Source: Oikopleura dioica (Eukaryota; Chordata; Appendicularia; Copelata; Oikopleuridae). Taken from it: DNA of 64,000 nt. How positions within the stretch are numbered: the first letter of the stretch is position 1; every line of letters starts with the position of its first letter. The notes under the pieces are model-generated. The model was not told the origin of the DNA, did not search any database, and was given only the letters and a program-made list of their open reading frames with translations. Made by a program: the position numbers and the translations under genes. Shown here one piece after another: positions 1 to 11,236 of this stretch. Location of the stretch: NCBI GenBank assembly GCA_907165135.1, contig OU015570.1, forward strand, positions 1,550,001 to 1,614,000, written 5' to 3'.

Positions 1-945
1 AAAATGAGAGAGTGGTCGCAGAGAACTTATTAGTCGACCCCCCACTGAGCAAAATTTTTCGGAAATTTTTTTTTTCTCTTTTGATGATGGAAAGTTGGAG
101 GCATTACATAATTATATTATTAAATAATTGAAGGCAATAAAGCGGATCTGATGTCCAAAAATCGAAATAATTCTGAAAATGGCTGTTCAGCCAAAAACTC
201 TCGCGGCCACCTTACAAAAATTTTTGCAACGTCCCCGCCCTACACCGGTTGTAGGTGGTCATGTGGGTACCGGTACCCCTGTTCGCTCACTGTCTTGAAT
301 GTGGGTACCAGTACCCACGATAGTTCTCTTCACTGAGCGTGGGTACCGGTACCCACGGTCACTTTTGTTGGCTAACGTGGGTACCCTTTTTCGTCAATAT
401 ATTTTCTAGAAAGAAAAATCATGATTGTGTTTATACCGATAGAAGGCTTTTCCCCATTTAAAATCGGTCGTAGAGAAAGAATCTCATATCAAAAACGGTT
501 TAAGCGACAGATGAACAAAAACAAATGGAGGAGTGTCCGCTCCGCGGATGGATTATAAGAAAACTCATGCCTTGGTCAAGCCACATTTTTGCAGTTTTCT
601 CATTTCTAGAGCTGATTTATTTTCGAAAAGCTTGGTACCCACGTTAGCCGAGAATGCTGAACGTGGGTACCGGTACCCACGTTCGAAGAGAGAGTCGAAT
701 GTGGGTATGGTACCCACATGACCGCATACCACCCCTACACCCTCACAAAGATGCTCTAAATGCGGAGGTTTGAGTCTTGAAACGGCCTTTTTCAGCATTA
801 TTGCGATTTTCGGTCTTCAGACCCGCCTTAAATAAATTACCCCAACTCTCCATAATAAATAGAAAAAAAAATTCTCCGAAAATTTCCGCTTGGTGGGGGT
901 CGACTAAAAACTTTTTCTGTGACCACTCTTTCAGTTTTCGTCTTT
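1..945. repeat. Large foldback (inverted-repeat) element with GGTACC arrays
   Basis: The first ~360 bases and the bases from about 600 to 945 are imperfect reverse complements. Both outer ends carry an AGTGGTC..AGTCGACCCCC word, a poly-T stretch, then AATCGNAATAATNCTGAAAA. Inside each arm the word GTGGGTACCGGTACCCAC recurs (about 265-360 and 640-717), which is itself palindromic. No protein-coding sequence is convincing here. The left end may lie before the window. It is most likely a MITE or foldback element; the family is unknown. Confidence 0.7.
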
Positions 946-967
946 GAAAATATTTTGTCGCAAATTT

Positions 968-1092
968 CCTTACACCGACCAAATCCTTACACCGACCAAA
1001 ATCCTTACACCGACCATTTTCAGAATTGGGTCGGTGTAAGGAATTGGTCGGTGTAAGGATTTGGTCGGTGTAAGGATATGGTCGGTGTAAGG
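968..1092. repeat. Palindrome built of CCTTACACCGACC repeats
   Basis: Three forward copies of CCTTACACCGACC are followed by four reverse-complement copies (GGTCGGTGTAAGG), separated by short A/T spacers. The whole stretch can fold into one hairpin. The same layout with a different core word occurs at 60832-60957. Confidence 0.85.
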
Positions 1093-1117
1093 AAACACCG
1101 TCACGAAATTCTAAAAA

Positions 1118-1187
1118 CCTGAATTCGTCAAACTCGTTAGACTTGTCAAATGATCTGACGAGTCTGACGAGTTTGACGAATTTAGGC
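1118..1187. repeat. Short inverted repeat
   Basis: CCTGAATTCGTCAAACTCGT is answered by ACGAGTTTGACGAATTTAGG, with GACGAGTCTGAC in the middle. It gives a strong hairpin of about 70 bases directly after the CCTTACACC palindrome. Confidence 0.7.
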
Positions 1188-1624
1188 TCAACCGAATAAT
1201 ATAAGTTTTTTCAAGTGACATTGCAACTTTCAGATATTGAATAGAAGTTGAAAGAAAGTGGCCTTAAAATGGATTTTTGTGGATGACAGATTTTGGTGAT
1301 TTTCCGAAAAAGTGGCCTTAAAAGGGCCGGCCTTAAAATGGGTTCTCACTGTAGTTATCCAGGCAACTTCTGTAGTAGCTTTATTGTTCAGTTAATGTTT
1401 TCTAATGCTTTTCAATTTTAATTTAAGTCCGATATCGCTCGGAACTATCATTCTAAACTCCCAACTTCTTCATTCTTCTCTGTTCTCTCTAACACTCACT
1501 GTACTTGGCCACATTCCTTTATTTACTGTACTGCCGAACATGCACGAAATTTTCAATATATTATATATACTTGCCTCAAAAATTGATTCTTTTTCATCCA
1601 CAGAATGTGATTTAAAACAAGAAA

Positions 1625-2580
1625 ATGAGTTTGCGACAAAAAATGTTGCCAAAGTCGGGCCTTATTCGAAATGATTTATACGCAGTTTGCTTCTTGCTCC
1701 TGCTCTACTTTCTCCAGGGCGTTCCTTTAGGTCTCGGCGCGTCTATCCCCCTTCTCCTGCAAAAGGCGGGCGTGACCTATGCGCAGCAAGCCGTTTTCAC
1801 CTTTGCGGGTTATCCCTTTTCTTTCAAATTTCTCTGGGCAGGCTTGGTCGATTCGGTTTATTTTTACCGCATTGGGCGGCGCAAATCCTGGCTTTTTCCA
1901 GTCCAGCTCCTGATCGGCACTTTTCTCCTCTTCCTCTCTGCAAGAATCGATTCTGTTATGGAAAACAAGCAGGTCGTTCCACTGGCGGTTTGTTTCTTCA
2001 TTCTCAACTTTCTCGTCGCCACCCAAGACATCGTCGTAGACGGGTGGGCGCTGACCCTTCGTTCTCGCAAAAACGCCGGCGCTGCGGCGAACTGCAACGC
2101 TGCTGGACAAACACTAGGCGCTTTCTTCGGGTACGGATTTTTCATGGCTCTTTCTGACGCCGATTTTGTTAACAAATGCCTTCGCTCAGCGGAAAACAGG
2201 TAGGCTACAATTGATTTTACTTCCCCTTGCAACCAGCCCTTTTTATCAGTCTTAATTTAACCACTTTCAAAGCTCTCCTCTTCCTCTCGTCACGACTGCC
2301 GGTTACTTCGCGTTTTGGGGAGCCTGTTTTATCATTCTAACTGTGTTGATTGCCGCGCTCAAGTCGGAAAAGGACGACGAGTCCTTGAAACCGCCACCTT
2401 TGAAAGAGACTTACAAGACGATGCTGGCCATCTTTAAGCTCCACTCAGTTAGAACGCTCATTCTGCTGTGGTTCACTTGCAAATCGGCTCGGCGGTAGCT
2501 GGCGAAGCAAGCATGCTCAAACTCATCGAAAGGGGACTTTCTCGTTCTACTCTTGCCCTGCTCAGTTCCTACTTGGGTCA
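1625..2580 (+). pseudogene. Acetyl-CoA transporter (SLC33A1 family), 5' part, broken
   Basis: Exon 1 (1625-2199) gives about 191 residues of a multi-pass membrane protein of the SLC33A1 (AT-1) family, which carries acetyl-CoA into the ER/Golgi lumen. Family landmarks visible are FLQGVPLG, FKFLWAGLVDS, GRRKSWLFPVQ and ATQDIVVDGWALT. The GT-AG intron 2200-2272 (73 nt) keeps frame. Exon 2 (from 2273) continues with GYFAFWGACF and the conserved HSVRTLILL segment. Near 2480-2484 the frame is lost by one base in an A run, and the homology resumes as GSAVAGEASMLKLIERGLS. Homology ends at about 2580, where CCAATTGG repeats begin, and the C-terminal half of the family is absent from the window. A spliced 5' leader is possible: TTTCATCCACAG ends at 1603. 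Family call is firm; whether the frameshift is real or a sequencing error cannot be told. Confidence 0.85.
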
Positions 2581-2585
2581 GGGCT

Positions 2586-2746
2586 GCACAATTGGATTGG
2601 AATCCAATTGGTTTCCAATTCAATTGGATTGGATTGGTAAATTGGTTGGAAAAAAGGCGGGAAAATCAGGGTCTGTCCAATTGGACAGCCCTTCCAATTG
2701 GAAAATGGGAGTCCAATTGGCACCTGGTCGCCAATTGGTAAATTGA
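2586..2746. repeat. CCAATTGG palindromic array
   Basis: The word CCAATT/AATTGG occurs about 14 times in 160 bases, often as the full palindrome CCAATTGG. It begins exactly where the SLC33A1 homology stops, so it probably marks an insertion or a deletion junction in that gene. Confidence 0.75.
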
Positions 2747-3085
2747 CAAAATGATTGGATCGAAGCACGAAAAAAACTGTATTTATTTTTTATAAAATGA
2801 TGCTCGAAAACGAACAGGAAAAACAACAAAAGAAAAGAGGTCTTACTTTTATTCATATCTTTCTGTCATCTTTAAACAAATAAAAAAAATGAGACAATAT
2901 CTTTGAACCGAATTCCGTAATCTTCTTTGACCAGAGTTTCGCTTATCTTTTTGAACCAGAATTTTTGTGGTTGATGCATATGATTTATTTACAATAAAGA
3001 TTTCCTATTTGTAATCATAGACAATCTTTGCACCAGTTTTTCCAGAAATAAATAAAAGCAGCGATCTACAGTCGAAAAAAGTCAA
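2747..3085. other. No gene seen
   Basis: AT-rich sequence between the CCAATTGG array and the ATPase relic. I see no convincing coding or RNA feature. Confidence 0.5.
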
Positions 3086-3089
3086 AAAT

Positions 3090-3690
3090 AAAGTGAGTAC
3101 AGTGATCAGTGGTGAGATTCTTCCCGAAAAACTTATTGCGTATCCGTTCCGGATTCTTTTGAGCGGCTTGTCTGGGGCTGGAAAAACTTTTGCCGCAAAA
3201 CAAATTCTTCTCCGGAGAGATATATTTCAAAAGAAAACAATAAGAGTTATTAACTATTATCAATGCTTCTTGGAAGAGAAGCCAGTGGACTGGGAAGATC
3301 TAACAATACCAGTGAGTTAAAGAGTTGGTCTTCCGTCGCAAGAAAAAATAGATTCGATGAGTACTCATACTACTATTGTATTAGATGATATTTATGAAGA
3401 AGCAATCCAAAGTCAAGCCATCGACCACCTTTTCCGAGTAACGGGGGTTCTATCAATAAAAGAATTTGTGCGCAAGCTGGACTTGGGCGTAAAAAAACAC
3501 TCAAAACTATTTGAATATAATTTTATTTAATAAAAAATATTATTAAAAATACTCGACGTCAGGTTGAGCCGGTTCTTCTTGATTCTCACGAGCATTACAT
3601 GCTCCACACCCGGAGTAAAGTCGTTGATTTCGATGCTCTTCGGCGTCATATGACGGTTTCGATCGCGCATAGTTTTTATTAATTTTCTCT
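3090..3690 (+). pseudogene. A32-like packaging ATPase relic of a Polinton/Maverick-type element
   Basis: The frame from 3093 carries PFRILLSGLSGAGKTFAAKQI, which contains a P-loop (GLSGAGKT). After one in-frame TAA (3318-3320) the same frame gives TIVLDDIYEEA..AIDHLFRV, which fits the Walker B and following helix of the FtsK/HerA-type ATPases of Polintons and related viruses. There such ATPases pump DNA into capsids. Homology fades after 3450. A further open stretch at 3540-3680 ends at a stop but I cannot assign it. The integrase relic at 6230-6913 supports a shared origin in one decayed element. Confidence 0.6.
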
Positions 3691-3699
3691 TCTTTCTAG

Positions 3700-4326
3700 A
3701 CTTTTGTTATTGTAATAATAATTGAGAAAGCGATAACCTGTCATCTTTTGTCTTTAAAATGGCTGCGTCCATGAACATTTTGAGCTTTTGAGACCATTTT
3801 AGTTCCAAAATCGGAAGAATTGTATAGTTAGGCTCAGGGTGAGCACTGTGCTTGCCTCTGTATCGGAATCGTATGGAAATGCGCAGTCTTGGGCCCCAGA
3901 TTACTTGATGAAAAGTATCTAGAAATGATTTTTTTTTATAAATTGAAGTGAGAAAAATACTGATGATGTAGTCCGAAACATGGAAAAGCGAGTCGTATTG
4001 AGAGCCTTTTAGAATAATCTCAATATTATTATGAATAATTTCCCACTGACGCTTAGGATTATTCGTCATCATCATCGTGTAATGTTTTTTCAAAAAAATG
4101 ATCCTTTTTACAAGATTTATAAATCATAAACGTTAATTAATACCTTGATATTCTCAATATGGTAACGCCAACCATCAATATACAGGCTTTAGCATTCCAG
4201 GTAGATAACATCAATCTGATTGCGGTCTTTTCTCGGCATTTTTCACTTTTAAACTAATAATTTTTGATTTCTACCTCAGAATGTTTATAAATGCTCTAGA
4301 AAAAATTTCTTATTTTGAAAGATAGG
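3700..4326. other. No recognisable gene
   Basis: AT-rich sequence with only short open frames. The longest one (minus, 3707-4093) has no family likeness and low-complexity content. Confidence 0.5.
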
Positions 4327-4478
4327 GCAGGAATCGCTGTGAAATTGACTGCCCCTTTATTGTGCCCATTTTTTGGGCAGGAATCGCTGTAAAATTGACT
4401 GCTCCTATTCTAGAGCCCATTTTTGCGGGCAGGAATTTCTGCAAAATTTACTGCCCCTATTCTAGTGCCCATTTTTGA
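4327..4478. repeat. Tandem repeat, about 55 bp x 3
   Basis: Three head-to-tail copies share GGGCAGGAAT(C/T)(G/T)CTG, AAA(A)TTNACTGC(C/T)CCT and a GCCCATTTTT tail. Copies start near 4327, 4374 and 4430. No coding role is evident. Confidence 0.75.
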
Positions 4479-4489
4479 AGGCATAAATT

Positions 4490-5340
4490 TAAGCTCATGA
4501 TTTTTTCAATGTGTTTTTTTTATTAAGTACGATTCAGAATATTCAATTAGAAAGAATACGGAAAATCGTTTTTGAAGCAGACTTTTCGGAGGAGGTCGAG
4601 GAAGTCGTCGGCCGTAGTTCGCTGACGGTAGAGCTCAACTGTTTGAGCCTTAAGGGATCCCCCGATTTGGCCATCTTTGACTCGAAATTCAGTCGATTTG
4701 GGCTTATGTATCGGGACGTTCAATAGCTCTTCTGAATGCTGGCGTGCTATCCGCTATTCTCTAGTACAGAGAAATATTTTGCTCAAGGCAAACCTACCTC
4801 TAGCAGGCGCCAAAGTTCAAGAAATTCGAAAAAACGCCATTTTTGGCCATTTTTGAACAGAAATTCAGCCGATTCGGGCTTAGATAGACTCGATCTGAGA
4901 TAAGATTTAGGTAGAATAGAGCTTAATCTTCAATCTCTAGTATAGAGAGCCCATTTGGTCAAGTAATAAAAAATATTTCTTTAGAACAAACATCTGTAGC
5001 CATTTTTTGGCGTTTTTTGGTCTTTCATTGCTCTCTAGCGCCAACAAATGGGCAAAAATTCCTAATGCGGTTATTATATTCTTAATCGGAAGATTCTGAG
5101 CTTTCGAAAGACCCCTTATATGGGTTATTTAGATGACATTAAAAATACGAAAAAAATCCGATTTTCACGCCAAGTAAAATTTATATGCATTTTTGCAATT
5201 TTTAAGGCCAAAATCTAGGTGATAGATATTCGTAAGGGGGTCATGTGACACATCAAAATGATCCTCAGAAAACGAGGAATCTAAAAATATCAAACATACA
5301 CCCTTATCAAAGAGTTGAAAAAACAGGGGGATCCCTTAAG
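4490..5340. repeat. Diverged dispersed repeat, related to 25240-25925
   Basis: This stretch has no gene. It shares ordered landmarks with 25240-25925: a GTCA(C/T)GTGAC word, then (A/T)GATCCTCAGA(A/C)AA, then a GGGGATCCCT word near the end (5325-5340; 25910-25920). A CTTAAGGGATCCCCC word at 4649 suggests the element has related ends in opposite orientation. Identity is low, so this is an old family. Confidence 0.4.
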
Positions 5341-5416
5341 TCGCGGTTTATTCTTTCCCAAGTCTGCTGTTGCCTCTGCAAAGACTCTTTCGATTGATGA
5401 AGAGCTCGATGGGCAG

Positions 5417-5833
5417 TTAAGACTGCCCAAATTTCTTAAACTTACTGCGGTCTTTTTTGGGCTTCCCTTTCGCGATGCCACGGTAAGATGATCGATTCGG
5501 ACAGTTCTCTGCAGTACAGTGAATATTTCCAGTAAATTGCGAACTGGCAATGACGTATTCTCCCTCGAAACAAGCCATCCCGAGAAAAGCAGGATCTCTC
5601 TGAAATTCCTCTCTTAGCGACTCAGCCTGATTTCTGATCAGTCGCCATTCCTTTTGCGGTCCGGGATTTTCGACCTCAATAACTTCCTCGTCGTCCTCTG
5701 GTCGCGGACGTTTCCGCGGAAGGAAAATATCAGAAATTGATTTTTTAAACATTTTCTCTTTTTTTTGAGAAAGCAAGTCTGAGGAAAATAAAGCAGTTTG
5801 TTGTTGGGCTCTCTTCAAATTTTCCCTTTTCAC
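5417..5833 (-). CDS. Hypothetical protein, basic/acidic, 138 aa
   Basis: An open frame of 138 codons with protein-like composition. A Met at about residue 28 is followed by SISDIFLPRKRPRPEDDEE, which looks like a nuclear localisation signal and acidic patch. Later it has ACFEGEYVIASSQFTGNIHC and CTAENCP, possibly part of a small zinc site. I do not recognise the family. Neighbours are repeats, so it may be the N-terminal part of a transposon protein. The reading stops at 5417 and a different frame (5290-5550) looks less natural. Confidence 0.4.
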   Translation of the reverse strand: MKRENLKRAQQQTALFSSDLLSQKKEKMFKKSISDIFLPRKRPRPEDDEEVIEVENPGPQKEWRLIRNQAESLREEFQRDPAFLGMACFEGEYVIASSQFTGNIHCTAENCPNRSSYRGIAKGKPKKDRSKFKKFGQS

Positions 5834-5961
5834 CCCTTTGATGATTCATGAATCAGTTCATGGCAAAATGCAGCGCCCAAATGAGAGCGCTTATCGAAAA
5901 TTCCTATCATCCGCCCCAAAAACAAATCATTCAAGGAGAATTTGCTAGTGCTTCATTTTCT

Positions 5962-6062
5962 CGTGCCACGGCACCGTGCCGTGTCCAAATCTGTACTCCC
6001 TGAAAGGAGCGGCACGGCACGGGTGTCCGTGCCGCGGTGCCGTGCCGTGCCGTGCCGTTGAC
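5962..6062. repeat. GGCACGG/CCGTGCC inverted array
   Basis: GTGCCACGGCACCGTGCCGTG is followed, after about 30 bases, by GGCACGGCACGG and then CCGTGCC repeated several times. GC content is far above the surroundings. It can form a strong hairpin. Confidence 0.75.
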
Positions 6063-6229
6063 CTTTCCCCACCCTGGTTAAAGAGCGATTTCCTCGAAGA
6101 AGAATTATCGCCGACACAAAGTTTAAAATCTTTATGGGTGATCTCATAGTCTATAAAATAATTTTCTTATAGTAACAATGTCTATATTCTTTTTATAATC
6201 GACTGTTTTTCTCGCTTTTTCTGGACACG

Positions 6230-6913
6230 ACCTCTAAAACGAAAGAAAAAATTGATGTTGCAAAGGCTCTCAATGATAAATTTCAAGATTTACCTGAATG
6301 GCCAAATTCTCTAATAACTGACGAAGAGTTAGAGTTCTACAACTCTTATGTGAAAAAGATTCTTGATCGTTATGGACTCCATCATTACAGTATCAAAACA
6401 AAGATGAAAGCAAGCATAGCGGAGCGTGCAATCCAAACCATACAGAAAAGACTTCAGCTTTATATGAAGACCAACAAACCAAAAATTGTATTGATGCGCT
6501 GCCTCAAATTATCAAAGGGTATAAGTTATACCGTATAACTTTACACCACACCGCTCGATTGGAATGGCGTCTAGGCAAGTGACGCAAGAAAACAGAGCAA
6601 GGGTCTTCGCTAACCTCTATCCAGATATCGAGTCGATATTATCGACTTGAAATTGAAACCAAGGCTTAAAATTGGAAACGTTATTCGAAAGAAAATTGAA
6701 AAAGACATATTTGAGAAGGGTTATACGGAAAATTGGTCTGAAGAGATTTACGTCGTTGCAGATACTCGCCAGCGTGCTGGAATTGTTTGGTACAAAATCG
6801 CAGACGAAGAAGGAAAACGTCAGCCGGGTATCAAATATTACTTTGAGTTGAATTATGTCTGCGAAAATATTCAATCTCTACGGGACATAAAAAAAAGAGT
6901 TAAAAGTGCCTGA
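6230..6913 (+). pseudogene. Polinton/Maverick-type integrase, C-terminal part, broken
   Basis: From about 6230 the + strand gives the late part of a retroviral-type integrase core: LITDEELEFYNSYVKKILDR, then HHYSIKTKMKASIAERAIQT, where SIAER holds the catalytic Glu region. After a frame break near 6500-6650 it gives IFEKGYTENWSEEIY and YKIADEEGKR..FELNYV. The latter is the chromo-like C-terminal tail typical of integrases in Polintons and in nematode F54H12.3-like proteins. The first half of the core is missing. It probably belonged with the ATPase relic at 3090-3690, with degenerate sequence between. Confidence 0.65.
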
Positions 6914-7560
6914 AATTTTCTTTGATAAAAACGCCGACTATTGTGTTCAAATTATTGACATTGGTTGCAATCTCATGACAACACCTAGAGACTTTGACGC
7001 TGTTTTCATAAAATGTACATTAATCGCTTCGTGCTATTGACTTCCGAATACACTCATGATTGGTCAAATACGCAAAAGCGATAGGTGGTGTCATTTCCCA
7101 GATCAACGCTTCCTTCTTTGATTTCCGATCAACATGTGGGACTCGACAGACTGTACTTATTCGATCACCACTTTATTATGTAACTTCCGTGCATTCACCA
7201 TTTCCATATTTGGAAATCTATCTTTCTTCTCTCACACCTGCCGCTAAACGTCAGCTACTCGAGTAAAAGAGCCGGCATTCTCAACTTACCGACTTAACAA
7301 TAAAGTCCCAGCTCAAAGTAACTAGAGTGTTATTTATTGTACGCAGTTCGCTGATCCCACATATTGGTACCAGTTCGTTTCCGATACCAATCCACGTCTG
7401 TGTTCCGATTGGCCGAGAGATTCGTCATCCTGAAAACCACGTAACAAAATCCCGCCAGGGTCACCCTTTCAGAGAAATTAAAAAAGGGTGAGAGAGAAAG
7501 GTACGAGAATCCGTTGTCATTGCCAGAACTAAAATTGATTCCTACTTCGCAACGCTATCA
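6914..7560. other. Degenerate sequence between integrase and gag relics
   Basis: Short open stretches (for example 6914-7040 and 7060-7266) look protein-like but I cannot assign them. An AATAAA sits at about 7300 and a TGGTACCAGTTCG word at 7365 could be a decayed primer-binding region. Confidence is low. Confidence 0.3.
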
Positions 7561-8042
7561 TGGGAAGAGCTCAAGAATTAGCCAAAGAAATTGAAATCTA
7601 CGAAAAACTCCTCGATTGTGACGAGGTGAAGTCCGACGCAACGAAAAAAGATGACATCGAGAAAAAAATATAATCGCTGCGAGGGAAGTTAATCGAATCA
7701 GCAAAAGACCTCGACGGCGGAGACTTCTCCAAGAAGGACCAGAGCGATTTAAGCTCTATCAGGACGCAGCTGGGCGACGTCCCTATTTTCGAAGGTGGCT
7801 CCTTTGAGAGCACTAATACATTTATCGCGCGCTGCCAGAAGGTATTTGACTTGAGCGTAAAACCCAACATGAAACTCGAAAAAGAATTCATTATTGACGT
7901 CAAATCGCGATGCTCCGTACATGTGACTCATCGAATGGGAAACGGGCACAAATCTTAGGAGGAGCTCAAGAAGGAAATTTTCGCGAATTTCAGTGGAGGA
8001 ATTACGGCGATACAAAGTCTACAGCGGGCACTCAATACGCCT
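7561..8042 (+). pseudogene. Retroelement gag relic
   Basis: From ATG 7561 the frame reads as a helical, charged protein. It includes DVPIFEGGSFESTNTFIARC and KVFDLSV, the start of a capsid-like domain as in Ty3/gypsy gag. In-frame stops occur at about 7672 (TAA) and 7958 (TAG), and the frame stays readable between them. No protease or RT follows. It is a decayed fragment, not related by eye to the gag genes at 20.3-21.7 kb or 42-43.3 kb. Confidence 0.45.
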
Positions 8043-8091
8043 AGGGACCGAACGCAAATCCGACCATTTTTAAAATTCCTCGAAAAAAAAA

Positions 8092-8299
8092 TTTAGTATA
8101 TAAAATCGATCCTTCTGATCATTTTCTTCCATTACAATAAAGGCTGAAAATGGCTCAATTACTGATAAACGACGAATTTTTTTTAATCGATAGGGGCGCT
8201 GTTGCGCCGCCAAGCTTTGAAGGCCTTTGTTCTAAGTTTTGCGCGGCCGGCTTTTATTGCGCTTATTCTTCTGGCACCTTCTCGAATTCAATAAAATGA
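8092..8299 (+). other. TATA-like box, AATAAA and a 49-codon ORF
   Basis: TATATAAAA (8096-8104) is followed about 35 bases later by AATAAA, then ATG at 8150 opens a 49-aa frame ending with TGA at 8297-8299. The TATA-then-AATAAA spacing resembles LTR R/U5 regions seen at 22.1 and 22.6 kb on the other strand. The small ORF has four cysteines but no known motif. Coding status is doubtful. Confidence 0.25.
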
Positions 8300-10140
8300 T
8301 TAATTCTTTTTTGAATTTTCATTAAAAATAATCTTTAAATCTTGCTTTTTTTTGCTAAATTTGAGATTCTTGCATATAATATCCTGCCTTCCAGTAAATT
8401 TTCAATATTTGTCTTCCTTTTTTTAATTCAATTTTTTTATTTTTCGAGTTTGAAAAGTGATTGAAACTTTTTGGGAATTTGGACAAATTGGAGAATGGAA
8501 CTTTTGCAGATTCAAAAGAAGGACAAGAACTTCATCTTGGAGCTCAGTTGCTGGAGGTTACTTTGCTGTTGGTCTGGTTGAGATTTTCGATGAACTGGCG
8601 CGTCTTGGTGTTCTGGAGCAGGAAGTACTCCAGTTGGTGGAAGGAGCCTAAATGAAGATTCGTTTCAGCTTGAGTTAATTGATTCAGTGAATATGGGTTG
8701 TGCATCTATCGCTTACCGGTGAAGGATAAAAGACCCTCGCAACTTGGATTCGTCGGATGTGTCTTTTTAAATATCATTGCCTAATAAAGATTAACATATA
8801 TAACATGTATTAAATTGAAATTGAAATTAATATTAATTTATATAAATTTCGATTGGATTTGAAAACAAGCTAACGCCCAGTTAGCATAGTACGGGGGCTT
8901 ACTTATGGCGCATAGTAGTTTAGCCTATAAAAAAGTATATGTGCATTAAGCCTTAATGATTAAGGATACACCCGATAAAATGAACTTTCATAGTGCCTAA
9001 ATACGAAGTTGGATCAAATTTATCTCAATAGCAATCCTACCTAAAATTGTGCGTAGAATTCAATTCTTGTACTTTTTTAAAAGTCTTCATTTGAATTTTT
9101 CCTCTAGAGCGATTTGAAAACGAACTCTATTGTAAACTGTATTGTTATGAGTCATAACTTATGACGCTAAGCTACAAAAATTGATGGGATGACATTCTAA
9201 AACTCGCCTGAATTTTCATTTTAGTGTTCTCCTCTTTCAGACCCCTGTTTTTCTTCTCTGCGCGTTTTTGCGTGCTACTAATCAGAGCGGTGCGATCAAC
9301 TACGAAAATTCTTTTGGAAAAGAGGAGTCGAGTGAGGAAGCACCCAGCGCGCCGCTTTGTAGAGATTTTACGCGCTGAGTAGCCCTCAATGAAATGGCTC
9401 TAGAATCGGTTTCCTTCGGTTTCAACGAAAAGTAAACCATCGAAATTGTAGATAAAGTTCTAAAAAACTTTACTATCGAAAAATCTCGACCGATTTATAC
9501 AAAAAATTTCGAGTAATCGAGAGAGTAAGATTTAAAATCGCTCTAAAGAGAAAAATTCAAATGAGAAAATATAAAGAAGTACCAGATGTGAGTTCTACGT
9601 GCATTTATAGGTCGAATGAGACTCTGAAAACTCCGATTTGAAAAGCCAAAAAAGCAGCCCCCCACTAAGCTAACTCCGGTGGAAGATCGTAAAATCTAAA
9701 GCAGAGCATTCTAGGTTGATCCTTAGCTCTGCTTTAGAAAGACCAAAAAATGGACGAACGGTGGGATTCCACATCGGGCTGTTCCCTTACGGCTATCTCC
9801 TGACCCATTTTTATTTTCATTTTTAAGTCAGGAGAATGCCGCAGGGTTTCATCTTATCAAGATACGATACCTGCCGAGTGACCACCACCCCCGTTTGAAG
9901 GACCCATCCGTCAACAATTTTCCTCAAAAAATCGAAAATTTCAAAACAGCCATCTTTTCGCTTCTTAATGTGCCTGGAAGTTCAGTCATCATAAAAACTT
10001 GTCGTGAGCAATATTTGACGACTATGAATCTTAAATTTTAGCAAAATTTGGACTTTTTCGTCATTTTTGTCCCTATTATCGATCTCACTGGTGGAGTAAG
10101 ACGCTCGGGCCCGTCGATATTTATGCATCCTGTAAAGAGA
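8300..10140. other. No recognisable gene
   Basis: About 1.8 kb of AT-rich sequence. Two overlapping 64-codon frames at 8457-8655 look like chance frames of one purine-rich stretch. Nothing else stands out on either strand. Confidence 0.5.
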
Positions 10141-10144
10141 TCAT

Positions 10145-10905
10145 TTATTTTTGCATTGTCCTATATTTTTGAGAATTCTTAATTTTCTTTTTTGAAAGAT
10201 AACTTTTATATAGAATAGAAGATCCGGTTCCTGCATCCATTTTCAGACATTTTTTTCCGGAAGATTTTGACCTCATCGCGTTTTTGATATTTTCACGCCA
10301 GTGTTTGACGCGAGATTCGGCTGCTTTATCTTCTACAGTCATCTTGGCAAATTTTGGCCATTGCTTTCTTGCCTGGCCACAGAAATGCCAATTCATTGTG
10401 CACTCGTGATGACTCATTCTTCCACCACTAAGTTCACGCCATTGATTTTGCTTTATTTTATTTTGGCGGCTCGAATCCACACTCCTCATTTTTTTATTTT
10501 CGTTTGTCTTAATATAAAGTTCAATTTTTTTACTTATAAAATAACCAGACCCATAAACCCTTATGGGCAAGAAGAGTTTTTTTCTGCATAGATCTTCCTT
10601 CATGCGCTGTCGCTCTTTGTAATGACTCTCGAGAGTAAGATTATGAGGATCGACCGCTCCAGATCGAAGTAGCGAGGCGATTTCGAAAAAGCCGGCTCCA
10701 GAATATGCAACAATCTTGATGCGTTTATTGCCAGTAACAAGGGCTGGATTCGTTGCAATATATTTTCCCTAGTAAATGATGAAAAAAATTTCTTTTTAAT
10801 CTTCACAAACCCAACTGTCGGTGATAACAACAACATCACAATTTCGGAAACAAGGACGTTGCCACTTCGATTTGTTGTTAGCGGAAAAAGCTACCGAGTT
10901 CATTC
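10145..10905 (-). pseudogene. Unidentified broken minus-strand reading frames
   Basis: On the minus strand three protein-like stretches follow one another in changing frames. The first (about 10905-10800) contains RNCDVVVITDSWVCED. The second (about 10760-10600) contains IKIVAYSGAGFFEIASLLRS. The third (10603-10145) is rich in Lys. Stops and frame changes separate them. I do not recognise the family; it could be a decayed transposon gene. Confidence 0.3.
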
Positions 10906-11035
10906 TGTAAAAAAAAAAAGATATGAGTGAGATAACCGAATGGATAAGCAACCGACAAATTCATAGTATAAGTAGAAAATATGAGTTACTCTGAAGGGAG
11001 AATAACATTAAATTGATATTTTCGACAGATTCTAT

Positions 11036-11236
11036 TTATGAGGAAAAATTTCGTGGCAGTTTTGATTCAATATCGGACAATTTTTTCAATTTAGCAGAAA
11101 TTTTTGAAGCTAGAACATTTTCAGTGTGCCTTTTTCGTGAAGATCGAGCTTTCAATAATAATTTTGCTCCATCAGCGGGTGTTAAATCGTCAATGTAATC
11201 ATGAAGAGATTTCTCTCTCATCTCGACGAAAGACAT
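11036..11236 (-). CDS. Small ORF downstream of env, 66 aa
   Basis: A 66-codon frame on the env strand that begins inside the end of the previous ORF (19-nt overlap, other frame). It holds a helical Lys/Leu-rich stretch. No family recognised. It could be the last gene of the env-bearing element or a frame-shifted continuation of the ORF at 11218-11655. Confidence 0.3.
   Translation of the reverse strand: MSFVEMREKSLHDYIDDLTPADGAKLLLKARSSRKRHTENVLASKISAKLKKLSDIESKLPRNFSS

Noticed and set aside
7598-8015. Two long minus-strand frames opposite the gag relic.
   Set aside because: They are antisense shadows; the plus strand has the protein-like sequence.
8457-8655. Two overlapping 64-codon plus-strand frames.
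   Set aside because: Same purine-rich stretch in two frames, no start context and no family likeness.
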